Positions 8,927 through 17,327 of a stretch of 64,000 nt of DNA are shown here, in pieces; position 1 is the first letter of the stretch, and every line of letters begins with the position of its first letter. The notes below the pieces were generated by a model that made no database searches, was not told where the DNA came from, and saw only the letters and a program-made list of their open reading frames with translations. Source of the stretch: an uncultured Lactobacillaceae bacterium (GTDB lineage Bacteria > Bacillota > Bacilli > Lactobacillales > Lactobacillaceae); assembly GCA_945273735.1 (NCBI GenBank), contig CALYPJ010000003.1, positions 47,359 to 111,358 of the forward strand. Reading direction: 5' to 3'. The position numbers were made by a program, and so were the translations under genes.

Positions 8927-10009
8927 GTGCAAAGAATAGAACATCATTCTCCACGTAAACCTAAAAGTCATCGACTTTTAAAGATTTTATTATTAGTTAT
9001 GGTAATTTTAGGTATTGGTGTTGGAGCTTATGCAGGTAAAATTTATCTAACCGCTCATTCTGCAATGAATAAAAGTTTTAGGGGGAATACCGACAAGAAT
9101 GCCGATAAACGGATTAAAGATAAAGATAACCTTAGTATTTTAATTCTTGGAGTTGATACGGGAGAAGAAGGACGTATTGATCGAGGAAATTCAGATACAA
9201 TAATTGTTGCCGCTTTAAATCCAAATCAAAAGAAAATGCAGATGGTAAGTATTCCCCGTGATACGGCTGCACAAATTATTGGTCCCAAAAATTTTAAAAT
9301 GACTAAAATTAATTCAGCTTATAATATTGGTGGTTCAACAATGGCAAAAAAAACTGTTTCTGAGTTATTGAATATACCAATTAATTATTATGTAACTTTA
9401 GATATGAAAGGATTAGAAAAAGTAGTTGACGCTGTAGGAGGAATTGATGTAAATGTACCATTTACTTTTACTAGTGAAGCTACTGGTGGTCAGACTTTTA
9501 ATAAAGGAAAACGCCATTTGAACGGAAATATGGCTTTAGCTTATGCGCGAATGCGCCATGAAGATGCGGAAGGTGATTATGGTCGTCAAAAACGTCAGCA
9601 ACAGGTAATTAAGGCAATTTTGCAAAAATCAATGTCCTTTAGTGGCTTTCAAAATTTTTCTAGTTTACTGGATTCACTATCTGACAGTTTAGTTACTGAT
9701 ATAAATTTTGATAACATGGTTGGATTATTTAATAACTATCGAGTAGTTATTAATAACGTTGAATCAGATACATTAAAAGGACAAACTGCATGGGTTCAAA
9801 CAGCTGACTATAATTTTCCTTTATCTTTTCAAATTATTTCTCAAAAAGAATTACAACGATTGTCAGATAAATTGCGAAGCACTTTAAATTTAGACTCAGA
9901 ACCCATTAATAATGCTGAGACTAAAGAAAATGCTTTAAATCCTGATTTTAAATTTGGTGTTGATTATGATCAAAATTACTTAATAAAAAATCTAGATGAA
10001 GAAAATTAG
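8927..10009 (+). CDS. LytR-CpsA-Psr (LCP) family wall polymer ligase
   Basis: LCP enzymes transfer undecaprenyl-linked anionic polymers or polysaccharides onto peptidoglycan outside the membrane. The protein has a short cationic cytoplasmic N-terminus (HHSPRKPKSHR), one membrane helix (about residues 18-40) and the LCP core. That core includes LILGVDTGEEGRIDRGNSDT near residue 72, SIPRDT near 107 and the YARMRHEDAEGDYGRQKRQQ arginine-rich motif. The start is GTG 8927, preceded by AAAAGGAAA. Length of 360 is normal. It is monocistronic, with a shared terminator downstream. Confidence 0.92.
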   Translation: MQRIEHHSPRKPKSHRLLKILLLVMVILGIGVGAYAGKIYLTAHSAMNKSFRGNTDKNADKRIKDKDNLSILILGVDTGEEGRIDRGNSDTIIVAALNPNQKKMQMVSIPRDTAAQIIGPKNFKMTKINSAYNIGGSTMAKKTVSELLNIPINYYVTLDMKGLEKVVDAVGGIDVNVPFTFTSEATGGQTFNKGKRHLNGNMALAYARMRHEDAEGDYGRQKRQQQVIKAILQKSMSFSGFQNFSSLLDSLSDSLVTDINFDNMVGLFNNYRVVINNVESDTLKGQTAWVQTADYNFPLSFQIISQKELQRLSDKLRSTLNLDSEPINNAETKENALNPDFKFGVDYDQNYLIKNLDEEN

Positions 10010-10040
10010 TTTTAGTAGCTAATTAAGGGACTATAGTAAT

Positions 10041-10077
10041 AAAAAAGTGTTGAATATTTTACTTCAACACTTTTTTT
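10041..10077. terminator. Bidirectional terminator between LCP gene and alsD
   Basis: AAAAAAGTGTTGAA pairs with TTCAACACTTTTTT around an 8-nt loop, with T-runs on either strand. It separates the convergent LCP and als transcripts. Confidence 0.9.
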
Positions 10078-10088
10078 ATATAATTTTC

Positions 10089-10802
10089 TTAACCCTCGGC
10101 TTTAATAATTGAATTAAGCAGGTTTTGCAGCTTAAATTTCTTTTTTAAAAATAGAGGGTCTTCTATCGGTAAATGTAAATTAAAGTCAGTAAAAACTTGA
10201 ATAAACAGCTCCCCAGAATTCAATTTAAAATCTAATAAGTGACCGCCAGTTTGTTGATTTTCAGCTAAAAAATGTAAGTGAAATCCTGGAGTTCCGGTAC
10301 CTGAATAAAGATCAGGACAAAAATAGCCAATTGCTGTACCTCTAATATCAGTTGTTAAATATTCCTTTTGTTTTGCAGCTGCATCAGTCAATGTTGGGTA
10401 AGGTGGTTTTTGTGCTGCAATAGCGCGTGTATGTATTTGGTCAAAAAGTCCAACTAAACGGACGGCAAAAAAAAGGTTTAAGGTCTTTATTTTTTGAGGT
10501 ATCCGATTTTTAAATGTAGCAAAGTCTAGGTTAGCTAAAGTGCCAATACTTTGATCATTTTGAAAATGAATGTTAGCAAAAGGGACTTTTTCATCAGAAT
10601 TAACTAAACGAATTTTACCATTGGCAGCAAATTGATAAACTTTGCCTTTAATGATCATTAATTCTCCATCTAATCCACTTAAAGTTCCAATTCCGGTATC
10701 GCCATGTTCTAATAATTCACCTATACTTAGATTACCTTCAAAAAGTCCTGAAACTAATTGGGCTAAAGTTCCATGCTGATATAAAGTTTCTATTTTTTTC
10801 AT
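10089..10802 (-). CDS. alsD: Alpha-acetolactate decarboxylase
   Basis: AlsD converts alpha-acetolactate to acetoin and CO2. The 237-residue length is typical. The C-terminal region contains the zinc-ligand signature in GTPGFHLHFL and TGGHLLDF, and the N-terminus shows the family pattern TLAQLVSGLFEG and GDTGIGTLSGLDGELMI. It follows alsS by 15 bases in one leftward operon, giving the complete pyruvate-to-acetoin route. Confidence 0.95.
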   Translation of the reverse strand: MKKIETLYQHGTLAQLVSGLFEGNLSIGELLEHGDTGIGTLSGLDGELMIIKGKVYQFAANGKIRLVNSDEKVPFANIHFQNDQSIGTLANLDFATFKNRIPQKIKTLNLFFAVRLVGLFDQIHTRAIAAQKPPYPTLTDAAAKQKEYLTTDIRGTAIGYFCPDLYSGTGTPGFHLHFLAENQQTGGHLLDFKLNSGELFIQVFTDFNLHLPIEDPLFLKKKFKLQNLLNSIIKAEG

Positions 10803-10817
10803 TTAGGGCTCCTAATT

Positions 10818-12488
10818 TTAATAGAATTGATCTAATAACATTGCTTTTCCAAGTTCCTCGTTATCACTATAATCTACGGGAACTTCGACAATAACTGGAC
10901 CGTTTTGAGAAAAGGCTTTATCTAAAGTTTCATTAAGTTCACTGGGATTGTTAACCCGGAATCCTTTGGCTCCAAAACTTTTAGCGTATTTTACAAAATC
11001 TACAGGTCCAAAATTTATTCCAGCACTTCGATGATACTTCATTTCTTCTTGAAATTTAACCATATCATAAGTCCCGTCACACCAAATAATGACTACTAAG
11101 TTAATCTTTAAACGGACAGCTGTTTCTAATTCCATTGAAGAAAATAAAAACCCTCCGTCACCGCATACAGCGATAATTTTTGTTTTTGGACGTAATAAAC
11201 CGGCTGCTATTGCCCAAGGTAAAGCTACACCTAAAGTTTGCATACCATTAGAAAATAATAAATGTCGAGGTTGATAACAACGAAAATGCCTTGCCATCCA
11301 GATATAATGGCTACCCACATCAACTGTAACTGTCATTTCATCAGTAACGTGTTTTTGTAAACTTTGGATGATTGCTAAAGGATGACTATATTTATCATTC
11401 ATCTGCGGAGGTACATCTCGTTTTTGTAATTTTTCTTGTAGTTGCATTAAGTATTTATTAGCTTGCGGGGCAACTTTATAACCACGTAGTAAAGGATTTA
11501 GAACCGTTAAAGTTTGTTCAATATTTCCGATTAATTCAATTTCGGGTTGATAATTGTGATCAATTTCTACGGGAATATCATCGATTACCATAATTTGTGC
11601 ATCACGTTCAGCATTCCAGTTTCGGGGTTCATATTCGACAGCATCGTAACCAATGGAAATTACTAAATCACTTTTTTTCAAAAGCATATCGCCTGGTTGA
11701 TTTCTAAATAAACCTACTCGTCCAAAAAAGTTTGATTCTTGTTCATGCGAAATAATACCTGCGCCTTGAAAAGTTTCAACTACTGGTAATTCAGTTACTG
11801 CTAAAAGTTGACGAATAGCAGTGGTTACTTCTGGAGAAGAAGCACGCATTCCTAATAGTAGTACTGGTAATTTAGCTTCTTTAATTCTTCTAACTAAATA
11901 AGTTAAGTCTTCATGACTTGCCGGACCAAGTTTAGGAGTTTGTAATGGTTTAATTACATGAGAGGTAACGATACTATCGACAATATCTTGAGGGATAGAC
12001 ACAAAACTGGCCCCTTGTTTACCAAATTGTGCTTTTCGAAATGCATTTGCGATTATTTCTGAAATGTTGCTAGGATCTTGAATTTCTGCTGCATATTTTG
12101 TAATTGGAGCAAAGAGCTCTACATTGTGCATGCTTTGATGAGTTAACCGCACTAGATCAGCACGTTGAACTTGACCGGAAATTGCAACAACTGGATCACC
12201 TTCAGCATTAGCAGTAACTAATCCTGTAGCTAAATTAGCTGCACCGGGACCACTAGTTGTTAAAACTACTCCGGGATTGCCAGTAATTCGTCCCACCGCA
12301 GCAGCCATAAAGGCTGCATTTTGTTCATGACGGGTAATGATTAATTTTGGTTTTTTAGGATTTTTACTGTAAGTTAAGGTTTCAAAAACCCGATCAATTT
12401 TAGCTCCTGGAATCCCAAATACATATGGAACATTAAGATTAACTAAACTATCAACAACAATGTCAGCACCATAACAAGGTTGAGTCAT
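10818..12488 (-). CDS. alsS: Acetolactate synthase, catabolic
   Basis: This thiamine-diphosphate enzyme condenses two pyruvates to alpha-acetolactate. The TPP-activating glutamate is Glu54 in [11 protein letters not shown], and the TPP/Mg motif begins at [16 protein letters not shown]. The 556-residue length and the absence of a regulatory-subunit gene fit the catabolic AlsS type rather than IlvB. I set ATG 12488 as start because AAAGGAG lies six bases upstream. The longer frame adds 18 unlikely residues. It forms an operon with alsD; the long upstream region (12.5-13.0 kb) shows no clear regulator gene. Confidence 0.94.
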   Translation of the reverse strand: MTQPCYGADIVVDSLVNLNVPYVFGIPGAKIDRVFETLTYSKNPKKPKLIITRHEQNAAFMAAAVGRITGNPGVVLTTSGPGAANLATGLVTANAEGDPVVAISGQVQRADLVRLTHQSMHNVELFAPITKYAAEIQDPSNISEIIANAFRKAQFGKQGASFVSIPQDIVDSIVTSHVIKPLQTPKLGPASHEDLTYLVRRIKEAKLPVLLLGMRASSPEVTTAIRQLLAVTELPVVETFQGAGIISHEQESNFFGRVGLFRNQPGDMLLKKSDLVISIGYDAVEYEPRNWNAERDAQIMVIDDIPVEIDHNYQPEIELIGNIEQTLTVLNPLLRGYKVAPQANKYLMQLQEKLQKRDVPPQMNDKYSHPLAIIQSLQKHVTDEMTVTVDVGSHYIWMARHFRCYQPRHLLFSNGMQTLGVALPWAIAAGLLRPKTKIIAVCGDGGFLFSSMELETAVRLKINLVVIIWCDGTYDMVKFQEEMKYHRSAGINFGPVDFVKYAKSFGAKGFRVNNPSELNETLDKAFSQNGPVIVEVPVDYSDNEELGKAMLLDQFY

Positions 12489-13107
12489 TTGTTTCTCCTT
12501 TAAATATTTTTTAGTAAAAGCTGACTTTAAAATAAAAAGCAAATTAGGTAAATTTCAAAATAACAAAAAATTATGTACTTAGTGTAATTTTTAAATTACC
12601 ATCATTCTGTATTTTATTATAAGCTTTATTACTAGCGTTTGAATATCGTAATGAATATTTTATTATTACATCATCCAAAACATATTTATTTTTTTTCTAG
12701 ATATTGATAACTATTAATTATTTGATATACTACCTATGCCTAAATTCTAACTGGTATTGATTTTTGCCAGGTTAGAGTGGCGATTGTTTTAGTTAAAATA
12801 TTATTTTTTGGTAAATCTTTCTTTTTCTTTTAATTACATTAAATTATAATTTTTAACTAAAATAATGTTTAAATTATCAAGATAGTTATTGCGTTAGTTA
12901 GCACTATTTGTGAAATATGTGCAATTCTTCGTTTAGCTTTTATCGTGGCTTTTACAATCAAGTAAACGAATCTAGGGATTATTGTGTATTTGGTTACCAG
13001 AGTTAACTCTAGTTCTGACCGAAATATATGTCATTTTATATAATTTAATTTAAAAATTATAATTAAGATGATTTTATGAGATTATTTACAAAAATAGGAT
13101 ATAAAAT
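12489..13107. other. AT-rich intergenic region upstream of alsS
   Basis: No gene is visible. The stretch contains the alsS promoter region on the minus strand and one G+C-richer hairpin at 12746-12776. It also holds a small palindrome around AGAGTTAACTCT near 13007. Nothing else could be supported. Confidence 0.4.
12746..12776. repeat. Inverted repeat / possible RNA hairpin
   Basis: TCTAACTGG pairs with CCAGGTTAGA, with one bulged G and a 12-nt loop. There is no T-run after it, so it is not a simple terminator. It may be an operator or the relic of a leader. Confidence 0.3.
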
Positions 13108-13560
13108 TGTATAAAATTTATATAGACAATGAGCAATTTAATTTTCAGGTTAATCTTTTCTTGGCAGATTTTTTTAAATGAGAAAGACGAACGAAAAGAA
13201 GCAATTCAATTTATGAAGAATTAAAAAGAATTTTTACAAAAGTTTAGATATTTCAAATTTAATTTTTGAAGATGTTAAATATAAAAATGGTTTTATGGCT
13301 GTTGCGCGTATAAATCATCCAAATGCTGATCGAACATTAATCTTTCATGATGGATTTGATTCATAATGACTATAGTGAAGACTTTTTAAGAATTATGTCT
13401 TAACTTTGCGGATTAAACATTCGAGTAGAATTTGTAAAAACATTATTAACACTTTGTTTTCATGATCCCGTGAGTTTAAGAATTAATATTCTACTGATGA
13501 AATGTATTCAGCAATGTTGAATAATTGATTATTTAGAAATCATTTAAAGCAATTTAGTAA
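13108..13560 (+). pseudogene. Decayed alpha/beta hydrolase
   Basis: Out-of-frame fragments follow the order of an FrsA/EstA-like alpha/beta hydrolase of lactobacilli. NEQFNFQVNLFLADFFK is followed by KDERKEAIQF, EDVKYKNGFMAVARINHPNA (about 13268-13327), RTLIFHDGFDS, and after further shifts YSEDFLRIMS and FHDP. The usual oxyanion-region motif HGGFDS is present as HDGFDS, and the nucleophile region is lost. At least three frameshifts and several stops show the gene is dead. Confidence 0.6.
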
Positions 13561-13654
13561 ATCGATTTTGTAATTAAATTCAATTATTTGTTAGTGATTT
13601 ATTCGATTATTTAATTGCAAAGGATTTTTACTTTTTAAAAGTGTATTTTTATCC

Positions 13655-13683
13655 TTGACTTTGTATTTTTAGTCTTTTATAAT
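13655..13683 (+). promoter_or_regulatory. Promoter of leader 1
   Basis: TTGACT (13655-13660) and TATAAT (13678-13683) are separated by exactly 17 bases. The predicted start, near 13690, is just upstream of the leader peptide ribosome site. The same promoter is repeated at 15077-15105. Confidence 0.8.
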
Positions 13684-13713
13684 TTCATTTATTGAAGTTG
13701 GAGGTAGTTTCTT

Positions 13714-13779
13714 ATGTTTAAGAATTTAAAACGAAGCTTACAACTGAATAACCGTTATTACTATAGCTATTTTAGATAA
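13714..13779 (+). CDS. Leader peptide 1, Tyr-rich
   Basis: A 21-codon frame begins with ATG eight bases after a strong GGAGGT site (13700-13705). It ends in NNRYYYSYFR, so five of its last seven residues are aromatic. Its stop codon is followed at once by the first of several mutually exclusive hairpins. The second copy at 15135-15200 keeps length, ribosome site, stop and aromatic positions while the nucleotide sequence has drifted. This indicates selection on translation. The likely role is to sense charged tRNA-Tyr (and tRNA-Phe) by ribosome stalling. Confidence 0.75.
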   Translation: MFKNLKRSLQLNNRYYYSYFR

Positions 13780-13949
13780 GTTTGAATTCATCAAGATGAA
13801 TTCAAACGGAATTCAAGTTTGAATTTGTCTATGATGGCTTTAGTGTTTTGTTTTACGGTTAGCCACATAGTTTCTAAGTGGTTAGTCGTAATTAATAAAT
13901 TTCTGAAATTAATTTTGAGGTACCCACTTAGAAATAAGTGGGTTTTTTT
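13780..13949 (+). promoter_or_regulatory. Transcription attenuator 1 upstream of TrpX-like gene
   Basis: Directly after the leader stop, arm GTTTGAATTCAT (13780-13791) pairs with 13796-13807. The same downstream arm can instead pair with GTTTGAATT at 13817-13825. A second stem joins 13854-13866 and 13878-13890 with an 11-nt loop ATAGTTTCTAA. The intrinsic terminator is ACCCACTTA-gaaa-TAAGTGGGT plus T7 (13922-13949). TTTCTAAGTGG (13871-13881) is perfectly complementary to the 5' half of that terminator (13924-13934), so an antiterminator pairing exists. No T-box consensus or Trp codon is seen. Confidence 0.7.
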
Positions 13950-13984
13950 AATGAAATTATTTTATAACATTTGGAGGAAATAAT

Positions 13985-14953
13985 ATGAAATTTAAAAAAT
14001 TAATTACAGGAATTAGTTTGTTGGGGTTATTAATGATGGGAGGTTGTAGTGCTAAAAAAACTAGTAACGAATCTCAAGTAAAACATATTGGTGTTCTTCA
14101 AGTTGTCCAACATCCCTCACTGGATAAAGCTTACCGAGGTTTTAAAAAGGGACTTAAAAAAAGTGGTTATGTTGAAGGGAAAAACTTAAAAATAGATTAT
14201 CAAAACGCACAAAATAGCCAAGATAATTTAAAAAGTATGAGTGAAAAATTAGTCAATGATAAGCCAGATTTAATTTTGGGAATTGCTACTCCGGCTGCAC
14301 AAAGTGTAGCTAATGCTACTCAAAATATTCCGATTGTTGTCACAGCAGTAACAGACCTAAAAGCAGCAAAATTGGTTGATTCTAATGAAAAACCTGGTCG
14401 TAATGTTACTGGTAATACTGATATGGCTTCAATTAAACAACAAATTGAATTACTTTTATCAATTGTTCCAAAAGCTAAAAAAATTGGGATTATGTATAAT
14501 GCAGGAGAAGTTAATTCGAAGGTTCAGGCAGATTTAGCTATTAAGGAATTGAAAAAAGCTGGTATTACACCGGTGATTAAAACAGCTAATACAACTAATG
14601 ACGTTCAGCAAGTTACTGAAGCGTTAGCGGGGAAAGTTCAAGGCATTTTTCTCCCAACGGATAATACTTTTGACTCTGCCGCTTCAGTCGTCGGTAAAGT
14701 GGTTAAAGAAAAGAAGATTCCTTTAGTTGCGGGATCAGTAGATCAAGTTAAGGTCGGTGGTTTAGCTTCAATTGGGGTAGACTTTGAATTACTTGGTGAA
14801 GAAAGTGGAGAGATGGCGGCAAAGATTTTATCTGGTAAAGCTAAACCAGCAAATATGCCAGTTCAAAAGCCACATAAAGTTAAGTTAGTAGTCAATAAAG
14901 ATATGGCAAAAGCCTTAGGCATTGACCCAAATTCTATTAAAGCACCTAAATAA
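13985..14953 (+). CDS. ABC transporter substrate-binding lipoprotein, TrpX family (copy 1)
   Basis: This is a 322-residue PF04392-type binding protein anchored outside the cell. The signal peptide ends in the lipobox MMGGC, with lipidated Cys21. The fold region begins IGVLQVVQHPSLDKAYRGF. The family includes streptococcal TrpX. It is about 75% identical by eye to the next gene and has its own promoter and attenuator, then a second leader. It may therefore be transcribed alone and share the permease and ATPase of copy 2. Start ATG 13985 follows GGAGGAAA. The leader points to tyrosine or phenylalanine rather than tryptophan as ligand; this is inference. Confidence 0.85.
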   Translation: MKFKKLITGISLLGLLMMGGCSAKKTSNESQVKHIGVLQVVQHPSLDKAYRGFKKGLKKSGYVEGKNLKIDYQNAQNSQDNLKSMSEKLVNDKPDLILGIATPAAQSVANATQNIPIVVTAVTDLKAAKLVDSNEKPGRNVTGNTDMASIKQQIELLLSIVPKAKKIGIMYNAGEVNSKVQADLAIKELKKAGITPVIKTANTTNDVQQVTEALAGKVQGIFLPTDNTFDSAASVVGKVVKEKKIPLVAGSVDQVKVGGLASIGVDFELLGEESGEMAAKILSGKAKPANMPVQKPHKVKLVVNKDMAKALGIDPNSIKAPK

Positions 14954-15076
14954 ACAAATTCGGCTAGAGTTTGGTTAAAGGAGATTAGTATCAGTTAATA
15001 AATTTTTTAAGCAGTTACTTGAATGTGAAATTAAATAAGTTGAAATGTAACTGAAAATTATTTTATGTTATTATTC

Positions 15077-15105
15077 TTGACTTTGCTTTTTTGATATTTT
15101 ATAAT
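15077..15105 (+). promoter_or_regulatory. Promoter of leader 2
   Basis: TTGACT and TATAAT are spaced by 17 bases, as in the first copy at 13655. The sequence between the boxes has diverged while the boxes are unchanged. Confidence 0.8.
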
Positions 15106-15134
15106 TTTTACATAAAAGTTGGAGGTAGTTTTTA

Positions 15135-15200
15135 ATGCTTAAGAGTTTAAAGATAGTCTTACAACTGAATAATCGTTTTTACTTTAGCTATTTTAGATAA
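15135..15200 (+). CDS. Leader peptide 2, Phe/Tyr-rich
   Basis: This is the second copy of the 21-codon leader, with GGAGGT at 15121-15126. It ends in NNRFYFSYFR. Relative to copy 1 the changes at the aromatic positions are only Tyr to Phe, keeping an aromatic residue each time. Residues 7-8 have drifted freely. This pattern fits selection on the aromatic codon block and suggests that copy 2 is tuned more to tRNA-Phe and copy 1 more to tRNA-Tyr. Confidence 0.75.
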   Translation: MLKSLKIVLQLNNRFYFSYFR

Positions 15201-15201
15201 T

Positions 15202-15375
15202 GTTTGAATTCATCTAGATGAATTCAAACGAAACTCTGGTTTGAATTTATCTATGATGGCTAAAGAATTTTAGATTACGATTGGCCACATAGTTTCTAAG
15301 TGGCTAATCGCAATTAATCATTTACAATAATTAATCTTGAGATACTCACTTAGAAATAGGTGGGTGTCTTTTTTT
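15202..15375 (+). promoter_or_regulatory. Transcription attenuator 2 upstream of TrpX-like operon
   Basis: The same architecture as copy 1 is conserved. Hairpin 15202-15213/15218-15229 competes with segment 15239-15247. The second stem 15278-15288/15300-15310 carries the identical loop ATAGTTTCTAA, and the terminator is 15341-15352/15357-15368 followed by a T-run. Base differences between copies keep pairing: G-T becomes G-C, T-G becomes T-A, G-T becomes A-T, and in the terminator C-G becomes T-G. TTTCTAAGTGG (15293-15303) again complements the terminator 5' arm. Confidence 0.7.
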
Positions 15376-15410
15376 ATATCATTTAGTACAAAAATGAAAG
15401 GATTAAGGAA

Positions 15411-16379
15411 ATGAAAATAAAAAGGTTAATTGCAGGAATTAGTTTAGTTAGTTTATTAATGGCAGGAGGATGTAGTAGTAAAAAAACTAGCAAGGAAACT
15501 CAAGTAAAGCATGTTGGTGTTCTTCAAGTCGTCCAACATCCATCGTTAGATAAAGCTTATAAAGGATTTAAAAAAGGACTTAAAGATGGTGGTTATACTG
15601 AAGGAAAAAATTTAAAAATAGATTATCAAAACGCGCAAAACAGTCAAGACAATTTAAAAAGTATGAGTGAAAAATTAGTCAATGATAAATCAGATTTGCT
15701 TTTGGGAATTGCTACTCCGGCAGCTCAGAGTTTGGCTAATTCTACTAAAGATATTCCAATTGTAGTAACAGCAGTAACTGATTTAAAAGCGGCTAAATTG
15801 GTTAAATCAAATGATAATCCTGGTGGAAATATTACTGGAACTACAGATATGGTTTCAATTGATCAACAAATTGCACTTCTTTTATCTATTGTGCCTAACG
15901 CTAAATCAATTGGAATAATGTATAACGCCGGAGAAGCTAATTCTAAGATCCAAGCCGATTTTGCGATTACAGCTTTGAAAAAAGCTGGAGTTAAAGCAGT
16001 AGTTAAAACCGCAAATACTACTAATGATGTTCAGCAAGTTACTGAAACATTAGCTAGATCAACGCAAGGAATATATGTACCTACTGATAATACCTTCGCT
16101 TCTGCATCTGCAATAGTTGGTAAAGTAGTTAAGGAAAAGAAAATCCCTCTAGTTGCAGGTTCAACTGATCAAATTAAAAATGGCGGACTAGCTACCATAG
16201 GTATTGATTACGAATCTTTGGGAAAACAAACTGGAAAAATGGCGGCAAAGATTTTATCTGGTAAAGCTAAACCAAAAGAAATGGCAGTTCAAAAAGCTGA
16301 TAACTTAAAACTAGTAGTTAATAAAGAAATGGCTAAAGCTATAGGGATTGATCCAAGTACAATTAAGGAACCTAAATAA
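15411..16379 (+). CDS. ABC transporter substrate-binding lipoprotein, TrpX family (copy 2)
   Basis: This 322-residue paralogue of the preceding binding protein has lipobox MAGGC with Cys21 and the same PF04392 fold. It is the first structural gene of a three-gene unit with the permease and ATPase that follow. Differences from copy 1 are spread over the mature domain, compatible with a different ligand preference. Expression should be set by attenuator 2. Family knowledge (TrpX/YtpP group) gives aromatic amino acids or related compounds; the leader favours Phe/Tyr. Confidence 0.87.
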   Translation: MKIKRLIAGISLVSLLMAGGCSSKKTSKETQVKHVGVLQVVQHPSLDKAYKGFKKGLKDGGYTEGKNLKIDYQNAQNSQDNLKSMSEKLVNDKSDLLLGIATPAAQSLANSTKDIPIVVTAVTDLKAAKLVKSNDNPGGNITGTTDMVSIDQQIALLLSIVPNAKSIGIMYNAGEANSKIQADFAITALKKAGVKAVVKTANTTNDVQQVTETLARSTQGIYVPTDNTFASASAIVGKVVKEKKIPLVAGSTDQIKNGGLATIGIDYESLGKQTGKMAAKILSGKAKPKEMAVQKADNLKLVVNKEMAKAIGIDPSTIKEPK

Positions 16380-16409
16380 ATTTAAAGGAAGGTAGTTTAA
16401 AAACATATT

Positions 16410-17327
16410 ATGATAAATACTTTTTGGGAATTATTTCTTTCTGCTACTTCACAGGGACTTCTTTGGTCATTGATGGCAATTGGTGTTTATTTAACTTTTA
16501 GAATTTTAGATTTAGCTGATATGACTGCTGAGGGTAGTTTTCCATTAGGCGGAGCTATTGCAACCATGTGTTTAATTAAAGGAATTAATCCAATATTGGC
16601 AACATTGGCGGCTTTTGTTGGTGGTTTGATTGCGGGTTTTGTAACTGGAGTTTTAAATACAAAATTAAGAATTCCATCTCTTTTGGCTGGAATTATTACA
16701 ATGACTGGCTTATATTCAATTACATCTCGCGTAATGCAAAATGCTGCTAATGTCTCTCTTTTAGGAAAAGATACTATCTTTACAATTGCTCAAAATTGGG
16801 GATTGTCCCGGAATAATGCAGTTATTTTAATGGGAGTTATTGTTGTATTTATTGTAATTGCTTTATTGGTCATCTTTTTTCGAACCGAAATTGGTTTGGC
16901 AATGCGTGCCACAGGGGATAACATACAAATGAGTGCAGCAAATGGAATTAAAACTCAAGGAATGAAAATTTTAGGATATATGATTTCGAACGGTTGTATT
17001 GCCCTTTCAGGCGCATTATTGGCACAAAATAATGGCTTTGCAGATTTAAACTCTGGAGTAGGGACAATTGTTATTGGATTGGCTTCAATTATTATTGCTG
17101 AAGTTCTATTACGTAATTTGTCAATTGGTGCTCGTCTTCTTACATTGATTTTGGGTGCTATTATTTACCGTTTAATATTGGCTTTAGTTTTTCAAATGAA
17201 TGTGGAGCCTTCTGATGCTAAATTAGCATCTGCTCTAGTTTTAGTTGTTTGTCTAGCTTTACCTAATTTTCATTTACCCCATAATTTGAAAAAAGGAGAT
17301 AAGAATGTCTCAAGTCTTAAAAATTAA
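16410..17327 (+). CDS. ABC transporter permease, TrpY-like
   Basis: This 305-residue polytopic protein is of the branched-chain-type permease fold (BPD_transp_2), with about 8-9 hydrophobic helices and the conserved GLAMRATGDN cytoplasmic loop that contacts the ATPase. It is the membrane channel for the TrpX-like binding proteins. The AAGGAAGG site lies 17 bases before ATG 16410, which is unusually far, so initiation may depend on translation of the upstream gene. The 3' end overlaps the ATPase gene by 23 bases. Confidence 0.88.
   Translation: MINTFWELFLSATSQGLLWSLMAIGVYLTFRILDLADMTAEGSFPLGGAIATMCLIKGINPILATLAAFVGGLIAGFVTGVLNTKLRIPSLLAGIITMTGLYSITSRVMQNAANVSLLGKDTIFTIAQNWGLSRNNAVILMGVIVVFIVIALLVIFFRTEIGLAMRATGDNIQMSAANGIKTQGMKILGYMISNGCIALSGALLAQNNGFADLNSGVGTIVIGLASIIIAEVLLRNLSIGARLLTLILGAIIYRLILALVFQMNVEPSDAKLASALVLVVCLALPNFHLPHNLKKGDKNVSSLKN

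Noticed and set aside
12489..12542. Longer start for alsS
   Set aside because: The 18 additional residues precede a good AAAGGAG site for ATG 12488 and are not part of the family.
13780..13949. T-box riboswitch upstream of the TrpX-like genes
   Set aside because: No T-box sequence (GGGTGG-ACC-GCG type) and no stem I features are seen; GAGGTACCCACTT is only superficially similar and is part of the terminator. The leader peptide and alternative stems explain the region better.
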